A stretch of 53,245 nt of DNA from Candidatus Harrisonbacteria bacterium CG10_big_fil_rev_8_21_14_0_10_49_15 (GTDB taxonomy: Bacteria; Patescibacteriota; Minisyncoccia; UBA6257; 1-14-0-10-44-23): positions 89,667 to 142,911 of the forward strand of contig PFBD01000020.1 of NCBI GenBank assembly GCA_002773415.1. Direction: 5' to 3'. Below are positions 33,691 through 40,645 of this stretch, piece after piece; within the stretch, counting starts at the first letter, position 1, and each line of letters opens with the position of its first letter. The notes below the pieces were generated by a model. The model searched no databases and was not told the DNA's origin. It saw only the letters and a program-made list of their open reading frames with translations. The translations under genes and the position numbers were made by a program.

Positions 33691-34521
33691 ATGAGGGCAT
33701 TCGTTCTGAGCGCGCTCGCGATCGTGGCGCTGGTGTTGACCGGGTGCGTGAGCACCTTGGTGAACACCGGCAACGGTGGTGTCCGCCTGTGCGCGAAGCA
33801 CAGACAGCAGTGCTCGGCGCCGGTGGTGCCGAGTGCCGATGGCGTCTGCGACGCCATCGGGTGCGATGCGCCCGACGCGCTGGTTCTCGATCAGATGCCG
33901 GCACCGAGCGCGACGTCGCCGGTAGCTCCGCCGGCACCGCCGCCCGTGGCTCCCGGGCCGCAAAAGGTGGACATCACGGTCAACGTGGTGGACCACCGGT
34001 CGTCGTCTCCCCAGGCGGCGACCCCGGCGGCACCGCAGCCGGTGGATGAGAATCTCCGGACGCTGACGCAGCAACGTCTGCATTACGACGGCGAGGGCAA
34101 CCTCCTCGGCGAGGAGATCCTGTTCGAGAAGGAGCGTCTGCCTCCGGGCCAGCGCTTCGATACGAACAAGGCTCCGGCTCCAGCCGACAGTGGTGTCGGC
34201 CCGGCGAGTCAGCAGACTCCTGCACAGCAGGGGTTTCTGCAGGGGGTCGCCACCCACCACGGTGGGGCGTGCTACCGCGACAACCGCTACGGCGTGTGGC
34301 GGAGCACCACTGACCCCGATGTTTGGTGGAACATCAGCATCGGGGCTTGGGATCGTGGATTCCGGGCGCGCTTCGCGGCCGGGAACTCTGATCGCGGACC
34401 TGATCCCGACGGCTACGCTCGTCGTGTCTACACCCGCCCTGTCGGGCCGATCACACGAGACGCACGGGAGGCAGTCAAGGAGGTAATTGGGGGTGGGCGT
34501 CGGCGGAGTCGACGGCGATGA
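33691..34521 (+). CDS. GC-rich predicted lipoprotein (cassette 2)
   Basis: 276 residues from ATG 33691, placed 7 bases behind AAGGAGG. Signal peptide with lipobox: 'MRAFVLSALAIVALVLTGC'. After the Cys comes a Pro/Ala-rich stretch (about 60-115), a middle with 'TLTQQRLHYDGEGNLLGEEI', and a compact C-terminal part with several Trp and Tyr ('CYRDNRYGVWRSTTDPDVWW'), ending in an Arg-rich tail. No known family recognised. Base use is extreme: I count 50 G/C in the 60 bases at 33901-33960. It stands as a single gene between a consensus promoter and a hairpin terminator. Confidence 0.75.
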   Translation: MRAFVLSALAIVALVLTGCVSTLVNTGNGGVRLCAKHRQQCSAPVVPSADGVCDAIGCDAPDALVLDQMPAPSATSPVAPPAPPPVAPGPQKVDITVNVVDHRSSSPQAATPAAPQPVDENLRTLTQQRLHYDGEGNLLGEEILFEKERLPPGQRFDTNKAPAPADSGVGPASQQTPAQQGFLQGVATHHGGACYRDNRYGVWRSTTDPDVWWNISIGAWDRGFRARFAAGNSDRGPDPDGYARRVYTRPVGPITRDAREAVKEVIGGGRRRSRRR

Positions 34522-34546
34522 GTCGCTCGCCCCGCCGCCGCAGCAG

Positions 34547-34594
34547 AGGACCGCCTTATGTGTTCAATTCACATTCGGCGGTCCTTCTCGTTTC
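34547..34594 (+). terminator. Terminator of GC-rich cassette 2
   Basis: Stem AGGACCGCC/GGCGGTCCT with an inner ATGTG/CACAT stem, then TCTCGTTTC. The T run is weak. Confidence 0.75.
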
Positions 34595-34600
34595 AAGGGG

Positions 34601-34629
34601 TTGACAAACTGATGCTTTTGCTATATTAT
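34601..34629 (+). promoter_or_regulatory. Consensus promoter of GC-rich cassette 3
   Basis: TTGACA, 17-base spacer, TATTAT, starting 7 bases after the previous terminator stem's tail. Confidence 0.8.
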
Positions 34630-34636
34630 ACTCAGC

Positions 34637-34779
34637 AGTACTTATATAAATAGAGAACTCTTCGGATAAGCATATTTAGATACCTGGGGTGTTTATTCGA
34701 AGAGTTCTCGGTAGTGTAACTGCCGCTTTTCGACTGGTTGAGCTGGGACTCCCCTGGCTCACGTCCCAAGGAGGGGACC
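34637..34779 (+). promoter_or_regulatory. Structured leader of GC-rich cassette 3
   Basis: About 140 bases without a convincing ORF. A 12-bp perfect inverted repeat GAGAACTCTTCG/CGAAGAGTTCTC (34653-34664 with 34698-34709). Near the ribosome binding site, TGAGC and GGGAC pair with GCTCA and GTCCC in interleaved order (about 34738-34767), a pseudoknot-like layout. CTCCCCT (34750-34756) could instead cover the AAGGAGGGG ribosome binding site (34768-34776). Confidence 0.55.
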
Positions 34780-35664
34780 ATGAAGAAGTGGAAGTTCTGG
34801 GTCGCATGTATCGCGGCCATCGTCGCCGGCGGAGCGCTCGGTGCGTTCCTCGGCGTCTCGCTCACCGCGTGGTGGGCGATCACCCTGGTCGTGGTCGCTC
34901 TCGCGGCCATGATCACCGCCGCCGCGGTCTTGGTGCCGAAGCAGGTTGCAGGAGTGGCTCCCGCTGTGGCTGCGGGTGCTCCGGCACCTCCGGTGCCGCA
35001 GCTCAAGCTGCGGATGCCCTTGGTCTGGGGACTGTGCGCCGGGTTCGCCGTGGCGTTCGCCACGGTGGCACTGGTGATGTTCCTGACCGACGGCTACTCG
35101 GACAAGAAGCCGAGCGCGCCGCCGGCTCTGCCCGCGGCCTCGGCCAAGAGCGGTGAGTCCACCAAGGACACGTCGCCGCCGGTCATCGGTCAGAAAGATG
35201 GGCCGCCCGCGGCGAGTCCCAGGCCCGACGGCAACGCCGTGGTCTGGGGATTCGACAGGGAGGCGCACACGCGCCTGGACGACGTGGACGAGACGTTGAT
35301 CACCACGCTCGAGGCCGTCAAGGCTCAGGGCGGTCGGATCAACGGACTCAATCGCCGCGTCACGGATTTGGAGGAGGGAGCGATGGCGCCCCCGCCTCCG
35401 CCGCCCGCGGCGAACAGCGACCAGATTTCCGAGGCGACGTGGCAGGCCTTCCGGCGTCGCGTCCGGGCTGGCATCCGCCGGTTCGAGTCGCGCGCGGTGA
35501 TCATGTCCGGTCACCCGGACGCGGTCAGCCACAACACCGACGCGGCCGAGCCCTACAGGGCTCAGGACGCGGCGGCCGAGGCGGCGAATACCAACGCCGC
35601 CAGGGTGTACGTCATGACGGGGATGGGCCCCGTCTACTACCCGCTCACTCCGCCGACCCAGTAG
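34780..35664 (+). CDS. GC-rich multi-pass membrane protein (cassette 3)
   Basis: 294 residues from ATG 34780, 5 bases behind AAGGAGG; an earlier ATG at 34738 lies inside the leader pairing. Two close N-terminal membrane helices (about 5-25 and 30-52), a Pro/Ala linker, a third helix (about 74-98, 'VWGLCAGFAVAFATVALVMF'), then a Pro/Ala/Ser-rich stretch, a short coiled coil ('LDDVDETLITTLEAVKAQGG'), a run of prolines and an Arg/Ala-rich end. No family recognised. G/C count at 35041-35100 is 40 of 60. A long antisense frame exists but has no start signals. Confidence 0.72.
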   Translation: MKKWKFWVACIAAIVAGGALGAFLGVSLTAWWAITLVVVALAAMITAAAVLVPKQVAGVAPAVAAGAPAPPVPQLKLRMPLVWGLCAGFAVAFATVALVMFLTDGYSDKKPSAPPALPAASAKSGESTKDTSPPVIGQKDGPPAASPRPDGNAVVWGFDREAHTRLDDVDETLITTLEAVKAQGGRINGLNRRVTDLEEGAMAPPPPPPAANSDQISEATWQAFRRRVRAGIRRFESRAVIMSGHPDAVSHNTDAAEPYRAQDAAAEAANTNAARVYVMTGMGPVYYPLTPPTQ

Positions 35665-35690
35665 GGTCGGAAGGTGTGAGCACCGCGGAG

Positions 35691-35722
35691 TGCCGTCGGG
35701 ACGCGAAAGCGAACCGGCGGCA
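35691..35722 (+). terminator. Terminator of GC-rich cassette 3
   Basis: Stem TGCCGTCGG/CCGGCGGCA topped by a CGC-GAAA-GCG hairpin, then TTCTTCATTTT. Confidence 0.85.
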
Positions 35723-35746
35723 TTCTTCATTTTAGATTAAGTTTGG

Positions 35747-35752
35747 TATAAT
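35747..35752 (+). promoter_or_regulatory. Extended -10 box of mscL
   Basis: TGGTATAAT, 10 bases before the ATG at 35763. The -35 position falls in the T-rich tail of the cassette 3 terminator. Confidence 0.6.
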
Positions 35753-35762
35753 TGGTGGGAGT

Positions 35763-36122
35763 ATGAAGATCTTTCAGGAGTTTAAAGAATTTGCCATTAA
35801 GGGTAATGTCGTTGACCTTGGCGTCGGTGTGCTTATTGGTACGGCATTTGGAAAGGTGGTTAGCTCTTTTGCTAATGATATTATTCTTTCGCCACTAAGT
35901 ATTTTGCTAAAAAAGGCGAATTATGAGGATTATTTTTGGGTACTAACAGGTGGCGAGTACGCGACTTTGGCGGAGGCAAAAGCGGCCGGCGCGACCACGC
36001 TGAACTACGGCGCTTTTTTCACCAGCGTTTTTGATTTTTTAATAATCGCCGTGATTGTTTTTCTGTTTGTTAAACAGGTGAATCGTTTCCGCCGCAAGCA
36101 AGAAGTCGAGCAAAAAGCCTAA
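35763..36122 (+). CDS. mscL: Large-conductance mechanosensitive channel
   Basis: 119 residues. 'FKEFAIKGNVVDLGVGVLIG' followed by 'TAFGKVVSSFANDII' is the MscL signature of the first helix and pore; the second helix is 'SVFDFLIIAVIVFLFVKQVN' with a basic C-terminus. It opens under membrane tension to release solutes in osmotic downshock. A long hairpin separates it from convergent folC. Confidence 0.96.
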   Translation: MKIFQEFKEFAIKGNVVDLGVGVLIGTAFGKVVSSFANDIILSPLSILLKKANYEDYFWVLTGGEYATLAEAKAAGATTLNYGAFFTSVFDFLIIAVIVFLFVKQVNRFRRKQEVEQKA

Positions 36123-36130
36123 ACCTAAGC

Positions 36131-36174
36131 TACACAACATTATGACATTAGCAATAATGTCATAATGTTGTGTA
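36131..36174. terminator. 20-bp perfect hairpin between mscL and folC
   Basis: Stem TACACAACATTATGACATTA with a perfect complement and loop GCAA. No T run, but its position between convergent genes suggests a two-way terminator; it also resembles the long palindromes elsewhere in the window. Confidence 0.6.
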
Positions 36175-36214
36175 CAAAGTTATGAGGCTGAACCTCATGG
36201 CTTCCGCAATTTTA

Positions 36215-37477
36215 CTAACGAGACCTGCGATTTTGTAGGACCCAATCTTCGGAGTACCAGCGCTGGCGTAGTTCGCCGGCTAAGAAGAAGGAGCCGGTTA
36301 TGAGGATGAGGTCTTTTTTCGTGGCTTGTTTAAGGGCCGCATCTAGGGCTTGCGATGCGTCTAAGAATTCGGAAACGGGAATATTTTTGATTTTCTGAAT
36401 TGCCTGGGCGAGTTCGTGTGGCTCTCGGCAGGGCCGGAGCGGATTAGAAAAACGCGTTGCAAAGATCTTGTCGGCTAAAGGAATGATGGGAGCGATTGTT
36501 TTGGGTAGGTTTTTGTTTTTGGCAAGGCCAAGGATGAGAAAAAGGCGGTTGTAGTCTAAGTCGGCAAGTTGGCTAGCGGTGTAAGCTATTTTAGCCGGGT
36601 TATGAGCGCCGTCTAAAATGACGACAGGGAGTTCCTGCATTTTTTCAAACCGGGCCGGAAGTTGGAGCTTGCTGGTGCCGGTGGCGATTAGGCTTTCCTT
36701 AACGCCAAGGTAGCGGCAGATTGCGCCGGCCAAGGCGCGGTTGGCGTCTAGACTTGGTTCAACAAAGTAGCACAAGGTTTTTTCCGCTTGGCAGCGGGCC
36801 TGGAAGAGTTTTCTTAGGTTGGGCCGGGTTTCGGTGGTAAAGAAGGGAACGCCGGGCCTGATGATGCCGGCTTTTTCGTGAGCTATTTTCGTGAGCGTTT
36901 TACCCAGTATTTCGGTGTGGTCCAGGGAGATGTTCGTAAGCGCGGTTGCCAGCTTGGTATTTGCCGGAACGGCGTTAGTGGCGTCGTAGGCGCCGCCGAG
37001 GCCGACTTCTAGTACAACCAAGTCGCATTTTTTTTGAGCAAAGTAAAGCAGAGAAAGAGCGAAGCAGATTTCAAAATAAGACGGCCCGCCATATGGGCTT
37101 TTGGCATAGGCCTTGTCGATATTTGGCTTGAGTTGATCTACCAGATCGGCAAACTCATCCGGAGCGATAAACAGGCCATCAATGGATGTCTTTTCAGCCG
37201 TGGTCGTTACAAACGGAGAGGTAAACAAGCCGGTTTTTTTGCCGGAAAGGGTCAGGGTGTTGGCGATCATGGTCGCGACCGTGCCTTTACCGGAGGTGCC
37301 GGCTACTTGAATAAAGCGAAGCTTGCGCTCTGGATTACCAAGAAGACCTAGAAAATATTGGGTTCGTTTGATATACCGCTCGTAAAGTTCGGGCGCGGTG
37401 CCGTCGTGTGGGTACCAGTTGGGAAGATTGGCAAGACCTTCTAAGTAACGGACTGCGTCGTGATATCGGGTAAACAT
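36215..37477 (-). CDS. folC: FolC-type folylpolyglutamate/dihydrofolate synthase
   Basis: 420 residues. Mur-ligase-type ATP enzyme: P-loop 'VAGTSGKGTVATMIANTL', 'GLFTSPFVTTTAEKTSIDG', 'PSYFEICFALSLLYFAQ', 'VLEVGLGGAYDATNAV', 'ISLDHTEILGKTLTKIAHEK', and C-terminal 'ILDGAHNPAKIAYTASQL'. It adds glutamate to folates (and perhaps to dihydropteroate). No other folate-synthesis gene is in the window, so it may retain scavenged folate for GlyA and FolD. The membrane protein gene lies 44 bases upstream. Confidence 0.93.
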   Translation of the reverse strand: MFTRYHDAVRYLEGLANLPNWYPHDGTAPELYERYIKRTQYFLGLLGNPERKLRFIQVAGTSGKGTVATMIANTLTLSGKKTGLFTSPFVTTTAEKTSIDGLFIAPDEFADLVDQLKPNIDKAYAKSPYGGPSYFEICFALSLLYFAQKKCDLVVLEVGLGGAYDATNAVPANTKLATALTNISLDHTEILGKTLTKIAHEKAGIIRPGVPFFTTETRPNLRKLFQARCQAEKTLCYFVEPSLDANRALAGAICRYLGVKESLIATGTSKLQLPARFEKMQELPVVILDGAHNPAKIAYTASQLADLDYNRLFLILGLAKNKNLPKTIAPIIPLADKIFATRFSNPLRPCREPHELAQAIQKIKNIPVSEFLDASQALDAALKQATKKDLILITGSFFLAGELRQRWYSEDWVLQNRRSR

Positions 37478-37521
37478 AATAAAAACGGCCAGGCAACTTT
37501 TGGGAATCGCTTTGGTAATTG

Positions 37522-38208
37522 TTAGGAGCGAAGTGGGCGGAGTACGTACTGTTCGTTGACTAAGGGACGGAGTTTTTCCCAGCCGCGGTTGACTACGAAC
37601 TGGAGCAGGTTGTTAAAGACAAGGTAGAGTACGGCGATGCCAACACCAAAAAGTAGGCGCTCGCGAGCGACTACCGGAACCAGGCCGGCCCAGAACTCGG
37701 CTGGTAGGGCTAGAGCATAGATCCAGACAGCGCCGCCAACCGCGTGAGCGGTAAAGGTTGCGCCAAGGCCGCGGAGTAGAAGCGAGTTGGGGGCGGTGAG
37801 TTTTGCGATGATTGGTACTAGCCAGAACATAGAGAAGTACCAGACTGTGCCGCCGATTGGGTGAATGACAAAGGCGATGATGGCGGCGATGGGGATAAGC
37901 AGGCTGGCGCGGCCGCGGTAGCTAAAGTAAAGGGCGCCGGCAAGTGGAGTGAGAAAGCGAACGATGCTGATTACAGATAGAGCAGCCTCGCCGCGAATAA
38001 TAAAGTCGGCCAGCTGAGTAAGAAAGACGGAGATGAGTCCGGGGACTATGCCGATAAAGGCGGTCGCGATTGGCGCGAAAAAGTCGTAAAGGGTAAAAGA
38101 GGCGCCTTCGCCGGCGACTAGCTTAGCGACCGGTACTTGCAAAGCGAGCAGGCCAAAGATGGCGAACAAAATGGTTGCGATTGTGTTTTGTTTCGTAAAG
38201 AATTTCAT
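37522..38208 (-). CDS. Six-helix integral membrane protein
   Basis: 228 residues, about six membrane helices ('IATILFAIFGLLALQVPVAK', 'SFTLYDFFAPIATAFIGIVP', and others), with short loops and a basic C-terminus. The size and helix count resemble substrate-binding (S) components of ECF vitamin transporters, and it sits in an apparent operon with folC, so a vitamin or folate uptake role is possible. I see no diagnostic motif, and no ECF ATPase or T component is in the window. The function is therefore open. Confidence 0.6.
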   Translation of the reverse strand: MKFFTKQNTIATILFAIFGLLALQVPVAKLVAGEGASFTLYDFFAPIATAFIGIVPGLISVFLTQLADFIIRGEAALSVISIVRFLTPLAGALYFSYRGRASLLIPIAAIIAFVIHPIGGTVWYFSMFWLVPIIAKLTAPNSLLLRGLGATFTAHAVGGAVWIYALALPAEFWAGLVPVVARERLLFGVGIAVLYLVFNNLLQFVVNRGWEKLRPLVNEQYVLRPLRS

Positions 38209-38286
38209 ACTAAAAAATAGCGTTAGTTTTAATTGGGATTAGCCTAGCGCAGCTCGGAAAACTTTACAATATGAGTGCGGGAGCTT

Positions 38287-38610
38287 TTAGACAACTATCT
38301 CTGCTATTCGCTTACTTTCCGACTTTATCGTACTGATGATGCGGTCTAGCCGTTTTACCTTTCTTTGGGCTTGGATAAAGATGCCAAGACCAACAGCGGC
38401 TATGACAAGCAGGGCGGCTATGACAAGCGCGCCTATCCAGAAGAGGTCAAAAATGCGGTGTTTGGGACCGGTTGCTACCAAAAAGACAATGACGGTTAGA
38501 GGAACGGAAAATACAGCTAAGCCCGTTCGAAGAAGGGAGTAGTAAGTTCTTTTTTCGGCAAGCAAGAGTTGGATCTCGCTTAACAGCAAATTTTCATCTG
38601 TTTTATTCAT
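38287..38610 (-). CDS. Small two-helix membrane protein
   Basis: 107 residues. A polar, Glu-rich N-terminus of about 28 residues, two membrane helices (about 28-46 and 54-76), then a basic helical tail. No family recognised. A TATACT box 6 bases before the ATG suggests a leaderless mRNA. Confidence 0.6.
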   Translation of the reverse strand: MNKTDENLLLSEIQLLLAEKRTYYSLLRTGLAVFSVPLTVIVFLVATGPKHRIFDLFWIGALVIAALLVIAAVGLGIFIQAQRKVKRLDRIISTIKSESKRIAEIVV

Positions 38611-38616
38611 ATGCTC

Positions 38617-38622
38617 AGTATA
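38617..38622 (-). promoter_or_regulatory. -10 box, leaderless
   Basis: TATACT on the minus strand, 6 bases upstream of the ATG at 38610. Confidence 0.5.
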
Positions 38623-38678
38623 CTATATCACGCGTAAAAACCTGTACCGTGATTGCGGAGCGATCCCTGGTATCAGGG

Positions 38679-38749
38679 TCGGGGTAGGCGGAATCGGACC
38701 GCCGCCGCATGACCCCCAGCCATGCATACTGCCACTATACGATACCCCG
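38679..38749 (-). tRNA. tRNA-Pro (anticodon GGG)
   Basis: Acceptor CGGGGTA/TACCCCG starting with C, as in tRNA-Pro. Anticodon arm CATGG-CTGGGGG-TCATG. After the discriminator A comes CCC, so CCA is not encoded. The rest of the 38623-39154 gap holds AT-rich sequence, one long palindrome and the promoter of the next gene. Confidence 0.93.
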
Positions 38750-38972
38750 TTAGGATGCGTTCGCCTTGGTGCCGGGTTTAGCTTGGGCGTATTACCACAT
38801 AAAAAATAGCCCGCCCAGCCGCATTAAGATGCCTAATAATTTTAGCACAGTACAGTAGAGATGAGCAGGTGTGATTTGATAATTTGAGATGGAGGCCGGA
38901 ATGACAAACGAGGAGAAGATAAGTTGCGTCTCTCTAACCTTAATTTAAACTTATTACCTCAGTCTTATATTA

Positions 38973-39016
38973 ACCGGTCATAAAAAGAAACGGCCGTTTC
39001 TTTTTATGACCGGTTG
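38973..39016. repeat. 44-bp perfect palindrome, copy 2 of the ACCGGTCAT type
   Basis: Half-site AACCGGTCATAAAAAGAAAC plus GG, perfect symmetry. Nearly identical to 14509-14550, 24 kb away; the copies differ at the centre. Confidence 0.92.
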
Positions 39017-39066
39017 GGTGGTGTTGGTTTTGTAGTCGGGCCTTAAATTTTGGCGGAATGTGATGC

Positions 39067-39095
39067 TTGACAGTGACCAACCGGTTGGCTACTCT
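39067..39095 (+). promoter_or_regulatory. Promoter with a palindromic spacer
   Basis: TTGACA, 17-base spacer, TACTCT. The spacer contains the perfect 12-bp palindrome CCAACCGGTTGG (39077-39088), operator-like. A leader of about 52 bases follows. Confidence 0.7.
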
Positions 39096-39154
39096 GAGAA
39101 AGTTATGTGTAAAGAGTAAGGTGGTATTATTACTCTGATTAGCATCAGCTTATT

Positions 39155-40066
39155 ATGGCAAACATGGAAAATAGTGAAATGTATCTTATTTCGTCGGCGC
39201 TCTATAGGGAAGGATCTTCGGTAAGGCAGGATGGAAATTCTAATACAATCAGATTTCGGAAATCAATTGGAATGTTGTTGCTAGATAAGCTTAGCCGAAA
39301 TTTGTTGTTTGTTAGTGATAAAGATAGGGTAAAAATTGTTTCGCCACAAGAAATTAGCCTGGTTCGGGTTCGGCCTATGTTTTGGGGTTTTTTCTTTGTG
39401 CTCCCAATTTTTATTTTTCTTTTTCTTGTGCCGGATATTTTCTCCATAATAGAAGGGGCTTGGTTTTATAGAGTTTTTTCTATTGTATTATTATTGCTGA
39501 CCGTATTTTTTCAATTGAGAAAGTCGGATTGGGTGAAGATAGTTTTTAAGGATGAGTTAAGCACCGAGTTAAAAACGGCCTATTTTGCTCCGTCAAAACA
39601 TCTTGGAGCGGAAAATGACGCTTTAGGCAATAAAGTTTTAAGTTTGGGTGGCGCTAGGAATTTGCTGGTAGCTAGTAGATTGTCAGAAGTCCTGAATGAT
39701 TATTATTTTAATGATAATCATTCCGGTATATATCAAATTGCCAACAAGATACCTGCATTTGATGAGGAAAAAATGGTTTTCCTGGGTAAGCAGTGGTGTT
39801 GGGCCGGGTTTTTAGGTTTTGTATATTACCTGGCTAATAGAAATAGCGCGGCGGCGATAGCGAATTTGTTTCCAGGATACAGTACGTGGTTACCTATGGT
39901 GGCGGTCAGTAATGGGCGTAGGGTGGTTTGGCAGTCCGGTGTGTGGAATGGCGATTGGCAAGCTTTTAAAAAACGTCAAAAAGTTTTGGAGGTCGTCGGA
40001 GTTATATATATGAGCCTCATTGCCCTCGCTCTTATTGTTTTCTTTTCTTTTGCAATTATGGCGTAA
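39155..40066 (+). CDS. Membrane protein of unknown function
   Basis: 303 residues; a second ATG three codons in (39164) is an alternative start. The N-terminal about 75 residues look like a cytosolic domain, then two close membrane helices (about 75-92 and 101-117), a middle soluble part, and near the C-terminus 'KQWCWAGFLGFVYYLANRNS' followed by a last helix. The W-x-x-A-F-x-x-G-x-x-Y-Y-L pattern recalls small DUF2628-like membrane modules, a weak resemblance. The gene is more AT-rich than its neighbours. It ends in a shared terminator with convergent rpmB. Confidence 0.6.
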   Translation: MANMENSEMYLISSALYREGSSVRQDGNSNTIRFRKSIGMLLLDKLSRNLLFVSDKDRVKIVSPQEISLVRVRPMFWGFFFVLPIFIFLFLVPDIFSIIEGAWFYRVFSIVLLLLTVFFQLRKSDWVKIVFKDELSTELKTAYFAPSKHLGAENDALGNKVLSLGGARNLLVASRLSEVLNDYYFNDNHSGIYQIANKIPAFDEEKMVFLGKQWCWAGFLGFVYYLANRNSAAAIANLFPGYSTWLPMVAVSNGRRVVWQSGVWNGDWQAFKKRQKVLEVVGVIYMSLIALALIVFFSFAIMA

Positions 40067-40070
40067 AACA

Positions 40071-40097
40071 AAAAAGCGGCCTACTTGGTCGCTTTTT
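40071..40097. terminator. Bidirectional terminator
   Basis: Stem AAAAAGCGGCC/GGTCGCTTTTT with loop TACTT between convergent genes. It includes the last codons of rpmB. Confidence 0.88.
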
Positions 40098-40452
40098 TGG
40101 ATTTCGTTTCTTTGCCGGTTACCTTGGCTTGCCCTGAGCTTGCCGAACGGGCTTTTTTTGCTTCGGCCGCCTTCTTTTGCTTTGCTCGGTTTATTTCTAC
40201 CGCTGACTGGCGTTTTTCATCGGCCATTCGCTTTGCCTCGGTTCTTTTAGCTTTGTTCTCGGCTACGCGGTCTGCCTTAGTAAAGGTTTTGATGCACTGA
40301 GTGCAGGCCAGAACCTTTTTTCCTTCCGGAGAAGTAGCCTTTTGCAGGTTTGGATATTTTCGGGTCCAGTTGGTTGGGTTGTAGTGTCCGCGCAAAAGAA
40401 TGCGGTTGCCAACCATTCGGGATCCTTTTTTACAGAGTTCACATGTCTTCAT
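40081..40452 (-). CDS. rpmB: Ribosomal protein bL28 with a long basic tail
   Basis: 123 residues. The first about 62 match bL28: 'CELCKKGSRMVGNRILLRGH', 'YNPTNWTRKYPNLQ', 'KVLACTQCIKTF', with a CxxC pair at each end of the domain. From about 65 the protein continues as a Lys/Ala-rich helix-like tail. 'SASSGQAKVTG' in the tail is the translation of a dispersed repeat (about 40128-40155). Usual bL28 length is 60-80. Confidence 0.85.
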   Translation of the reverse strand: MKTCELCKKGSRMVGNRILLRGHYNPTNWTRKYPNLQKATSPEGKKVLACTQCIKTFTKADRVAENKAKRTEAKRMADEKRQSAVEINRAKQKKAAEAKKARSASSGQAKVTGKETKSKKATK

Positions 40453-40645
40453 AAGTAGAGCTTTTTAGCTTCTTAGCTGTTTAGCTTTTTAGAATAGATG
40501 TAATTATATCCGATATGGGAAAAATAGCAAGGGGATGCAGAAATCGTAACCCCAAAGAGATAAGCCCTGCTATCTCATGGGGTGCCACTATCGTGGCAAA
40601 AAGCGTATACTAGGAAGCGAAGCTAATCGTTAAACAGCTCGCAAC

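Noticed and set aside
33664-34260. 198-codon antisense frame over cassette 2
   Set aside because: The lipoprotein on the plus strand has lipobox and ribosome binding site; the antisense frame has none.
34738-34779. ATG 34738 as start of the cassette 3 protein
   Set aside because: It would place the AAGGAGG site inside the gene and add a polar stretch before the membrane helix.
34759-35730. 323-codon open frame antisense to GC-rich cassette 3
   Set aside because: Caused by GC-rich codons; the plus strand has promoter, ribosome binding site, membrane helices and terminator.
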